A stretch of DNA of 63,871 bases from positions 1 through 63,871 of the forward strand of contig JAPLHB010000202.1 in the NCBI GenBank assembly GCA_026389845.1, written 5' to 3'. Source of the stretch: Chloroflexota bacterium (lineage in GTDB: Bacteria; Chloroflexota; Anaerolineae; CG2-30-64-16). The number at the start of each line of letters is the position of its first letter. Within the stretch, counting starts at the first letter, position 1. Under the pieces are notes generated by a model. The model saw nothing but the letters and a program-made list of their open reading frames with translations, was not told where the DNA came from and ran no database searches. Position numbers and translations under genes: made by a program. Positions 9,302-15,732 of this stretch are shown piece after piece.

Positions 9302-9769
9302 TCAATCCCGGCTCAACGGACCAACGTAGAAGGTATCGGTCGCAGGGTCCACAGCAAAACGTAGCCGATCCAGGCAGCCCTGCGTCCCCAGGAATGAGGG
9401 CAGCGTTCCCCAAACTTCGGCGTACCCGGCGTCGGGAACAAAAGCGATGACATCCACAGTCAGACCATCCCCGCGCAAAGGCGAAAGGGTCAGACCGAAT
9501 ACGTAAAGCCCTCCCCTGACCGAGACACCGCGAATCAAAATCCGGCTTCGCTCCAGAGCCGCGGTGGAGTGAGGACGAATTTGCCTGGCGACCGATGGCG
9601 CGCAGATCAAATAGGGTGCGCCGGTGTCCACCGCCGCCGAGGTCAGCACGCCTTCGATGGCGACGCCCAACATCAGTCGGAGTGTCGGATCGCGATCGCC
9701 TATCGGGCGGTAGCTGTAGGGCATCGCACCCGTCGCAAATGGCTCATCGTCAGGAGAATGCAGTAGCAT
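9302..9769 (-). CDS. retropepsin-like aspartic protease domain protein
   Basis: The 155-aa protein has an AAVDTGAPY motif near residue 46, matching the D-T-G-A/S active-site loop of single-domain retropepsin-like proteases, and a C-terminal stretch ending in a short strand with a FYVGP motif often seen in predicted bacterial aspartyl proteases of this size. No signal peptide is evident. Its ATG overlaps the TGA of the upstream DUF5678-like gene (TGATG at 9767-9771), so the two are translationally coupled. The substrate is unknown; the pairing suggests co-function. Confidence 0.6.
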   Translation of the reverse strand: MLLHSPDDEPFATGAMPYSYRPIGDRDPTLRLMLGVAIEGVLTSAAVDTGAPYLICAPSVARQIRPHSTAALERSRILIRGVSVRGGLYVFGLTLSPLRGDGLTVDVIAFVPDAGYAEVWGTLPSFLGTQGCLDRLRFAVDPATDTFYVGPLSRD

Positions 9770-10386
9770 CAGCCCACCGGAGCCAACATCACACCCTTGA
9801 TGTCCCCAATCCGTGCAACCAGGTCATCCAGCACCTTTGCCGCACCGAGCAATTCGCCGTTGCGGATGGCGACCCATTGACCACGGTACTCGCGCCAATG
9901 CGCATCGAGCCACGCCATATCTGCATGCACGCCTGGATCGGGCGGCGCGTAGCGTACGACGTAGGGCGGGTTCAGGATACTGGCAGCCTTGCGTAACTCG
10001 GCATGATTGGGAAAACGCTCCGCGCCCTCCACGGCCAGCGAGCGAGCCAGCACGTGATGACCGGCCCACAGGGCGTGACGGACGGCGTCGGCATACCGAT
10101 CCGCAGACGCGGTCTGCCAATTGATAGCCCCACAGGCACGCTCGAACGCAACCACATCCCCCGCCTCGGCGGCGGCCTGAAGCGACGCCATGTCGTCATC
10201 GGCGGCCGGCGTAACCGGCACAACCGGTGCTGTGGCAGTGCGCAGCGAAGTGGGACGCGGCGGCGTCCGCCGCGTGGGCCGGGTGGTGTACGCGACAGCC
10301 GCTTCGCGCACCGCGGGAACGCCGGCCTCGCCCGTGGAGGCCGGCGTTCCCGCACGGTTTTCCTGTCCTTCTTCAGTCTGGCTCAT
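9769..10386 (-). CDS. DUF5678-like protein with disordered N-terminus
   Basis: The 205-aa product has a low-complexity Thr/Pro/Arg-rich N-terminus (about residues 10-60), a central helical part and a C-terminal domain starting WLDAHWREYRGQWVAIRNGE that matches the DUF5678 pattern (aromatic-Y-x-G-x-W-V-A-x-x-x-G). In many genomes DUF5678 proteins sit next to retropepsin-like proteases, and here the next gene is exactly that, coupled by a TGATG overlap. Function is unknown. Codons in the N-terminal segment are strongly GC-rich, consistent with a disordered region. Confidence 0.65.
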   Translation of the reverse strand: MSQTEEGQENRAGTPASTGEAGVPAVREAAVAYTTRPTRRTPPRPTSLRTATAPVVPVTPAADDDMASLQAAAEAGDVVAFERACGAINWQTASADRYADAVRHALWAGHHVLARSLAVEGAERFPNHAELRKAASILNPPYVVRYAPPDPGVHADMAWLDAHWREYRGQWVAIRNGELLGAAKVLDDLVARIGDIKGVMLAPVG

Positions 10387-10420
10387 GGAATCACGCTGCC
10401 TCCGGCCGTGAACGCGCTCC

Positions 10421-12118
10421 CTATTCCCCGCCCTTCTGCCCCTTCTCGATCTTCGCCCAGGTGTCGCGCAGCCCCACGGTCCGGTTGAAGACCAGTGTCC
10501 CGCCGGTCGAGTCGCGATCCACGCAGAAGTAGCCCTGGCGCAGGAACTGGACGCGAGCGCCGGACGCCTCGGCCGCCAGAGCCGGCTCCACCTTGCAACC
10601 GGTCAGGACGATCAACGAGTTCGGGTTCAGGTTATCCTTGTAGTCGCCTCCGGGTGGCACGTCCTCCGGTGCGGCCTTGCTGAACAGGCGGTCGTAGAGC
10701 CGCACCTCGGCGTCGGCCGCGTGGCTGGCCGAGACCCAGTGCAGCGTGCCCTTGACCATGCGGCCGTCCGGCGTCGTGCCGCTGCGAGACGCGGGATCGT
10801 AGGTGCAGCGCAGCTCCACCACTTCGCCGGCCGCGTCCTTGATCGCCTCGCGGCAGGTGATGTAGTACGCATGCTTCAGCCGCACCTCGCGGCCCGGCCC
10901 CAGGCGGAACCACCCCTTGGGCGCCTGCTCGCGGTAGTCGTCCTGCTCCACGTAGATCTCGCGGGAGAACGGCAGCATCCGCGTGCCCATGCTCGCGTCT
11001 TCGGGGTTGTTGAGCGCCTCCAGCCATTCCACCTGGCCCTCGGGATAGTTCTCGATCACCACCTTGAGCGGACGGAGCACGGCCAGCACGCGCGGCGCGG
11101 CCTTGTTCAGGTCCTCGCGGACGCAGTGCTCCAGCAAGGCCACGTCTACAGTCGTATTGGCCTTGGAGACCCCGATGCGGCTGCAGAAATCGCGGATCGC
11201 CTAGGGCGTGTAGCCGAGCCGGCGCAGACCGGCGAGCGTCGGCATGCGCGGATCGTCCCAGCCCTGCACGTGGCCGAGCTGCACCAGCTCCCGCAGCTTG
11301 CGCTTGCTCAGCACCGTGTAGGTGAGCACCAGGCGGGCGAACTCGGCCTGCTGCGGGTGGTAGATGCCCAACGCGTCCAGGAACCAATCATACAGCGGCC
11401 GGTGATCCTCGTACTCCAGCGAACAGAGCGAATGGGTGATCCCCTCGATCGAGTCGCTCTGCCCGTGCGCCCAGTCATACATCGGGTAGATGCACCAGGC
11501 ATCCCCGGTGCGGTGATGCGGCGGTTCGTGGAGAATCCGGTACATGATCGGGTCGCGCATGTTCATGTTGCCCGCAGCCATGTCAATCTTGGCCCGCAAG
11601 GTGCGTGCGCCGTCAGGGAACTCGCCCCGGCGCATCCGCGCGAACAGGTCCAGATTCTCCGCCACCGACCGGTTCCGGTAGGGGCTTTCCCTGCCCGGCT
11701 CGGAAAGGGTGCCGCGATACTCCCGCACCTCGTCGGCGCTCAGGTCGCAGACGTAGGCCTGGCCCTGCTCGATGAGTTGCACCGCCCACGCATAAAGCTG
11801 CTCGAAGTAGTCCGACGCATAGAAAAGCCGGTCTTCCCAGTCGAAGCCGAGCCAGTGGATGTCATCCATGATGCCTTCGACGTATTCGACCTCTTCCTTG
11901 ACCGGATTCGTGTCGTCGAAGCGCAGGTTGCACTTACCGCCGAACTCCTGGGCAATCCCGAAGTCAATGGTGATGGCCTTGACGTGGCCGATGTGCAGAT
12001 AGCCGTTCGGCTCCGGTGGAAAGCGCGTGCAAACGCGTCCGCCGAAGCGGCCGGTGCGGTTGTGCTCGTCAACGATCTCGCGGATGAAATCGCGGTTTTC
12101 GGTTTCAGGTGCGGGCAT
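10421..12118 (-). pseudogene. glnS: glutamine--tRNA ligase with in-frame TAG (full length otherwise)
   Basis: Read through one stop, this is a complete class I GlnRS of 565 residues: HIGH motif PPEPNGYLHIGH near residue 36, KMSKS motif VLSKRKL near residue 275 and the C-terminal beta barrels with NRTVGLRDTW. The frame is broken by TAG at 11203-11201 (codon 306) in GYTP-stop-AIRDF; relatives usually have a non-conserved residue such as Glu, Ala or Ser at this spot, so a GAG to TAG change is the simplest history. No other defect is visible, which is unusual for an old pseudogene. It could be a recent mutation, a base-call error, or a readthrough site. A second partial copy, also with a stop, lies at 1-149. 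Confidence 0.88.
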
Positions 12119-12228
12119 GATGAAAGCTCCCTTCTCGTCCTGGTTACGGCAATTCTAGCACGACCCCGCGAGTCGGGCAAATCGCACTCCGTTTTTGGCG
12201 ACGGCGCAAAATCCACTTTGGGGGCGAC

Positions 12229-12362
12229 TGTCATCCTGAGCGGGTCTGTCCCTGAACTCTCGTTACGGCGTGACGCCAGCGAAGAATCCCATCTCGCAAC
12301 AAGACCCTTCGCTGGATTCTCGCTGCACCGAACCTCACGGTGCCAACCCGTTCAGGGTGACA
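12229..12362. repeat. dispersed long palindrome, copy 1
   Basis: The element starts TGTCATCCTGAGCGGGT and ends with the diverged complement AACCCGTTCAGGGTGACA. Internal CAGCGAAGAATC and CCTTCGCTGGATTC arms also pair. It lies upstream of glnS on its 5' side. Confidence 0.85.
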
Positions 12363-12448
12363 TCCAGCGGGTAGTCACTTTTGGAGTTGCTGAGACCGGC
12401 CGCCCCAACTTGCCAAAATCACGCCCTCGTGCTAAGATGCGCTCGTAT

Positions 12449-12520
12449 TCGGGGATAGTTTAATCGGCAAAACAGCTGACTCTGGATCAGCAGTTTGGGG
12501 TTCAAATCCCTGTCCCCGAG
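12449..12520 (+). tRNA. tRNA-Gln (CUG), copy 1
   Basis: A 72-base cloverleaf: acceptor TCGGGGA (12449-12455) pairs with TCCCCGA (12513-12519); D stem GTTT/AAAC; anticodon stem GCTGA/TCAGC with loop CTCTGGA giving anticodon CTG (12483-area); T arm TGGGG TTCAAAT CCCTG with two wobble pairs; discriminator G. CCA is not encoded. All stems pair, so this is probably the functional copy. Confidence 0.92.
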
Positions 12521-12534
12521 TGAAACCTCGCGAA

Positions 12535-12572
12535 GGCGGCCATCTGACTCACGTGCAGGTGGTCGTTTTTTT
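12535..12572 (+). terminator. Rho-independent terminator after tRNA-Gln copy 1
   Basis: GGCCA at 12538-12542 pairs with TGGTC at 12560-12564, directly followed by seven T. The same structure follows tRNA copy 3. Confidence 0.75.
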
Positions 12573-12686
12573 GTTGCTCCGAACATCTGATGTAACCCAT
12601 CCACCCTCCCGCTTACCCCAGGGTAGTAGAAATCTGCGCTCGACCGCTACGTCGAGCGATGACCGGTTGGGTGTGCGCTCGATAGG

Positions 12687-12715
12687 TTGACAATGTCACA
12701 CGATTGTTGTATTCT
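12687..12715 (+). promoter_or_regulatory. strong sigma-70-like promoter for the toxin-antitoxin genes
   Basis: A perfect TTGACA at 12687-12692, exactly 17 bp, then TATTCT at 12710-12715. The first gene starts at 12752, giving a leader of about 30 bases. Confidence 0.75.
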
Positions 12716-12751
12716 GGCCTTATCAGCAGAGGGAAAGGGGCGATTGGTGAA

Positions 12752-13024
12752 ATGAGCATAATCAGCGCTGAGCTAACCTTCAACCAGCTTGGCGCGGCCG
12801 TTCAGCGGTTGCCATACGAGCAGAAGGTGGCGTTATGGCGATTGCTGGGCGCCGAGGTGGATCGCCAGGACAGTCTTCGTCGCCAGGCTCGCCAGGAGTT
12901 CGCCGAGGCCGTGCGCCTCATCCGGGCTGCCAATCGGGGAGTCAGCGAAGATGAAGTTATGGCCGATGCTGACGCGGCTGTGCGCGAGGTTCGCGCCGCG
13001 CGCCGCGCTACGTGTAGTGGTTGA
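12752..13024 (+). CDS. probable antitoxin of a decayed PIN-type module
   Basis: The 90-aa product (MSIISAELTFNQL start) is helical and charged, with a predicted DNA-binding/dimerisation helix pattern ending in Arg-rich sequence, like the small antitoxins that precede PIN toxins. The ATG at 12752 follows an AGGGG stretch and a strong promoter. Its 3' end overlaps, in another frame, a sequence reading VVDTNVLISGTIAE and stop, the first residues of a PIN-domain RNase. The antitoxin is thus intact while its toxin is lost. Family assignment is by context rather than by a clear domain match. Confidence 0.6.
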   Translation: MSIISAELTFNQLGAAVQRLPYEQKVALWRLLGAEVDRQDSLRRQARQEFAEAVRLIRAANRGVSEDEVMADADAAVREVRAARRATCSG

Positions 13025-13061
13025 CACCAACGTCCTGATCAGCGGCACGATCGCTGAATAG
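13011..13061 (+). pseudogene. PIN-domain toxin, N-terminal remnant
   Basis: The frame reads RVVVDTNVLISGTIAE followed by TAG at 13059-13061. VVVDTNVLISG is the canonical first strand of VapC/PIN toxins with the first acidic metal ligand (D of VDTN). Only about 16 codons remain of a normal 130-150 codon gene. A GTG at 13017 could start it. It overlaps the antitoxin end, as in intact operons. Confidence 0.65.
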
Positions 13062-13101
13062 ATGTTGAATGGGGGTTGATCGCAAGTCATCGGAGGTTGC
13101 C

Positions 13102-13326
13102 ATGGATGGACTGGCATTGTCAAACGTGCTTACTTCTGTGCAGTTCGTAAATGCTCCCAGCGGTCACCGCCTGGCTGTGTTGGATGCCGACGAGTGGGCG
13201 GGGCTGGTCGAATGGCTCGAGGACGTGGAAGACCAGCGGATCGTTCGCGCCGCGGCGGACCGTCTGCGCGCCGGCCCCGAAGCTTCGGGCGCAATCCTAC
13301 TGGAATCAGTCTGGAATGAGCTATAG
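13102..13326 (+). CDS. RelB/Phd-like antitoxin
   Basis: The 74-aa protein has a short beta-rich N-terminus (VQFVNAPSGHRLAVLD), the DEWAGLVEWLEDVED helix typical of YefM/RelB-style antitoxins, and an acidic C-terminal tail ending SVWNEL that would wrap the toxin. ATG at 13102 is chosen because CGGAGG lies six bases upstream; an in-frame ATG at 13069 lacks such a site. The stop overlaps the next gene by 11 bases, a common arrangement for toxin-antitoxin pairs. Antitoxins of this class bind their own promoter, so autoregulation is likely. Confidence 0.7.
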   Translation: MDGLALSNVLTSVQFVNAPSGHRLAVLDADEWAGLVEWLEDVEDQRIVRAAADRLRAGPEASGAILLESVWNEL

Positions 13327-13615
13327 AGTTTGGATTGACCCGTCGGCCATCGCGGAGACGAAGGCGACCCCTGGGAATATGCGGCAGCTTCTCAAGCGGG
13401 CCATGAAAGCGCTGGCGACCGATCCGCGTCCTTCCGATAGCAAGGAATTAGAATGGCCGCCTGACCGCTTCCAGCCGCGGCGGGTGAAGATTCGCAATTG
13501 GCGCATCGTTTATGCGGTTGACGATGCGGATCGTTGGGTGTGGGTGTTGGCGGTTCGCAAACGTCCGCCCTACGATTACGGCGACTTGGCTCAACTGCTA
13601 CGGCGAATCGGATGA
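13316..13615 (+). CDS. RelE/ParE-family toxin
   Basis: The 99-aa basic protein has the RelE-fold pattern: N-terminal YRVWIDPSAIAE strand, two helices, then VKIRNWRIVYAVDD and VLAVRKRPPYDYGD, matching the paired strands with Arg residues that in RelE cleave ribosome-bound mRNA. The start overlaps the preceding antitoxin by 11 bases. An XRE-type gene follows 49 bases later, so this toxin is flanked by two possible antitoxins. Whether it acts on mRNA (RelE) or gyrase (ParE) cannot be told. Confidence 0.78.
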   Translation: MSYRVWIDPSAIAETKATPGNMRQLLKRAMKALATDPRPSDSKELEWPPDRFQPRRVKIRNWRIVYAVDDADRWVWVLAVRKRPPYDYGDLAQLLRRIG

Positions 13616-13664
13616 GCTTTGATCCAGGGCACAGATAAACGATATCAAAAGTTTTTGGAGCAGT

Positions 13665-13985
13665 GTGACAGAGAATCAGACCAACTTCGATCAATACCTG
13701 GAACGCAAGCTACAAGACCCTGAATTTAGCAAGCGTTTTGCCGAGGCGGCGCGCGCCTGGGATGTCACACTCCAGTTGGCTGCTTTACGCGGAGCGCGAG
13801 GCCTGACGCAGCAACAGGTCGCTGAGATGTTGGGCACCAAACAGCAGGCGGTCGCTCGCCTGGAGAATCCCTCTTACATGGGCCACAGTCTGAGTATGAT
13901 CCGCAGGTACGCCGATGCTTTGGGGGCGATTGTGGATGTGCGGATAATTCCGGGCGAACACCTTGCTTCAGCAGTGGCCTCTTGA
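13665..13985 (+). CDS. XRE-family HigA-like DNA-binding protein
   Basis: The 106-aa protein has a helix-turn-helix at about residues 40-75 (LRGARGLTQQQVAEML then KQQAVARLENP), the form found in HigA-type antitoxins and small phage-like regulators. GTG at 13665 is supported by TTGGAG at 13655-13660. It lies just downstream of the RelE-like toxin and could be an extra antitoxin or repressor for that module, or an orphan HigA whose HigB was lost. Confidence 0.75.
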   Translation: MTENQTNFDQYLERKLQDPEFSKRFAEAARAWDVTLQLAALRGARGLTQQQVAEMLGTKQQAVARLENPSYMGHSLSMIRRYADALGAIVDVRIIPGEHLASAVAS

Positions 13986-14043
13986 TGCTTATGATGAACC
14001 TTGCTTCTTTTTGACGTAACCGCCATCCCGTGCTAGAAACCGG

Positions 14044-14250
14044 TCAACAAGATTCCTGGGGCTACTGAGCATCTTGGTTCACAGCCGTTGCGCAGATGCC
14101 TCAAAGCGGCCAACCCGGCAAATCGCGGCCACGTGCTCCTGCGCCAGCCCGTGTCGAGTACCGAGATGCGCCCGAATTCGGGGATAGTTTAATCGGCAAA
14201 ACCGCTGACTCTGGATCAGCAATTTGGGGTTCAAATCCCTGTCCCCGAGT
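14044..14250. repeat. duplicated tRNA-Gln segment, unit A
   Basis: This stretch is collinear, with no gaps and only scattered mismatches, with 15164-15370; the offset is exactly 1120 bases. It contains about 134 bases upstream of the tRNA (TCAACAAGATTCCTGGG onward) plus the tRNA itself. Confidence 0.88.
14178..14249 (+). tRNA. tRNA-Gln (CUG), copy 2
   Basis: All stems pair as in copy 1. Differences are confined to the base after the D arm and the variable loop (AATT in place of AGTT). Anticodon CTG. Its downstream sequence differs from copies 1 and 3, which share a terminator; a different hairpin follows here. Confidence 0.88.
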
Positions 14251-14310
14251 GATTCTCGATTGTTAAGGCGCTGGCCCGGGCGGGCAAAGCTCTGACGGTC
14301 GGGAAGGAGC

Positions 14311-14346
14311 AAGACGGCGGTCCTCGCAGACTGCCGTCTTGTGTTT
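14311..14346 (+). terminator. hairpin terminator after tRNA-Gln copy 2
   Basis: AAGACGGC at 14311-14318 pairs with GCCGTCTT at 14333-14340, followed by GTGTTT. The run of T is short. Confidence 0.6.
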
Positions 14347-14479
14347 AAGCGGTCAGTGTCGGTGTTTGCTGGTTTGGGGCGTTTGCGCGGCTGCGGAAAC
14401 CCGAACTCCATTCTCCCAGTATAGGAGTTGGAACGAACGCGCTCCCAAACTATCATTCTGATGGGCAGGAGGAAATCCC

Positions 14480-14779
14480 ATGAAGACCGTGCTGTTGGCA
14501 GGGCTGTTGGTCCTGGCGTTGGTGATGTTGGCGGGCTGTGTAGCAGGGCCAAATGCGCAGGTAGACACGCCAAACGAGGGGGGCAAGATTGCCGGCTTCT
14601 GGCAAGGCCTCTGGCACGGAATCATTGCGCCCGTGACGTTTGTGATCTCGCTCTTCTCGGACAAAGCGCACGTGTTCGAGGTGCACAACAACGGCAACTG
14701 GTACACCTTTGGTTTTCTGCTGGGCATCACTGCGGTTTGGGGCGGCGGCGGCGCGAGCAGCGCACGGCGGAGACGCTGA
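14480..14779 (+). CDS. small lipoprotein with membrane segments
   Basis: The 99-aa product has a lipoprotein signal peptide ending LAGC (Cys 20), a short linker, then GGKIAGFWQGLWHGIIAPVTFVISLF, one membrane-associated helix, EVHNNGNWYTFGFLLG, and a Gly/Arg-rich end. This compact pattern is a recurrent uncharacterised bacterial family. AGGAGG at 14466-14471 sets the start. It sits between two tRNA-Gln copies, so it is probably cargo of the hotspot. In another frame the bases just after the stop read on without a stop to 14889; a frameshifted longer C-terminus cannot be excluded. Confidence 0.75.
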   Translation: MKTVLLAGLLVLALVMLAGCVAGPNAQVDTPNEGGKIAGFWQGLWHGIIAPVTFVISLFSDKAHVFEVHNNGNWYTFGFLLGITAVWGGGGASSARRRR

Positions 14780-14940
14780 TTCAGGGCACGATTGGCGGCG
14801 CGATCGTCGTCGGCACCGAGTGGGGCGTTGGGTTTGACGTCAGGCCGCCCGACCATGAATGGATCGGGCTACCTGGCAGCGCCCGATGATGATCGTTAAG
14901 CAAATAATCGGGTAATCGTCCGAGTCGCGCCGCGGCAAGG

Positions 14941-15082
14941 CCGCCGAATGAATTCGGCGTCTGATATGACCAAGTGCGCTGAAGCGCACTGCCCCGCTGG
15001 CAACGCAACCTGCTTCAGCAGGTTTGGCGTATCAGCCTGCCGGTTTCAACCGCAGGCGTGGCGACGGCGAGCAGCGGGGCGT
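14941..15082. other. compound multi-hairpin element
   Basis: Four stem-loops lie in about 140 bases: AGTGCGCT/AGCGCACT (14973-14990), GCCCCGCTG (14991-14999) pairing with CAGCGGGGC (15072-15080) to enclose AACCTGCT/AGCAGGTT (15007-15024) and GCCTGCCGGTT/AACCGCAGGC (15036-15057, one bulge). Loops are GA or TC between perfect arms. It may be a REP/BIME-like mosaic or a structured RNA. Confidence 0.6.
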
Positions 15083-15163
15083 TACCCGAATAAATTCTTA
15101 ACGTTCATAGCCGGGCTTGACCGCGCGGCGTCGAAATGGCAAGCAACGAACTAAACGACCCAC

Positions 15164-15370
15164 TCAACAAGATTCCTGGGACTACTGACCATCTGGGTTC
15201 ACAGCCGTTGCGCAGATGCCTCAAAGCGGCCAACCTGGCAAATCGCGCCCACGTGCTTCTGCGCCAGCCCGTGTCGGGCGCCGAGTTGCGCCCGTATTCG
15301 GGGATAGTTGAATCGGCAAAACATCTGACTCTGGATCAGCAGTTTGGAGTTCAAATCCCTGTCCCCGAGT
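15164..15370. repeat. duplicated tRNA-Gln segment, unit B
   Basis: Collinear copy of 14044-14250. After the tRNA it instead matches the region downstream of copy 1 (15370-15450 versus 12521-12600), so it is a mosaic of the two. Confidence 0.88.
15298..15369 (+). tRNA. tRNA-Gln (CUG)-like, copy 3, probably degenerate
   Basis: The acceptor stem and anticodon loop (CTCTGGA, anticodon CTG) are intact, but there are three stem mismatches relative to copy 1: the D stem GTTG against AAAC, the first anticodon pair T against C, and TGGAG against CCCTG in the T arm. It likely folds poorly and may be a tRNA pseudogene or an integration footprint. Confidence 0.7.
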
Positions 15371-15383
15371 GAAACTTCGCTAA

Positions 15384-15420
15384 GGCGACCCTCTGACTCA
15401 CGTTCAGGTGGTCGTTTTTT
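15384..15420 (+). terminator. Rho-independent terminator after tRNA-Gln copy 3
   Basis: CGACC at 15386-15390 pairs with GGTCG at 15410-15414 followed by six T; homologous to 12535-12572. Confidence 0.72.
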
Positions 15421-15732
15421 GTTACTCCGAACGTCTGACAAACCCGTCCGCCTCAGGGCTTCTTCGGTAGTAAACGGCATCTTCCTCCTTTTGGCGAAAG
15501 TGTAGCACGGGTTTTGGAAAGTGCCGGTTGCGGGGAATTATAGAGGGGATGTTGAGGTGTCCTATAGTGTCAAAGGAAATCACATCTTGACAGCACCTTC
15601 GTTCTCTTGCAAGGTGTGGCAAAAAAGCAGACATGCTCGGGCAGGTCCAATCAAAAAATCATCCGTGATGAGAAGGTGCATGCGCATCGGCTTTTCGTAA
15701 CTTTCTCCTCTTTATCTGTTACTGCCTCAAAA
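15421..15732. other. intergenic region at the left edge of an AT-richer island
   Basis: Base composition drops in GC from about here. I see no convincing gene, tRNA or strong hairpin. The first 40 bases are still homologous to the sequence after tRNA copy 1. Confidence 0.5.

Noticed and set aside
12235..12365. Palindromic repeats as Rho-independent terminators
   Set aside because: Copies lack T-runs and lie in all orientations relative to genes, including upstream of start codons. A few may terminate incidentally.
12449..15369. One of the tRNA copies as a dedicated amber suppressor (anticodon CUA)
   Set aside because: All three copies have the anticodon CTG in the loop CTCTGGA; none has CTA. 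Only near-cognate reading could be considered.
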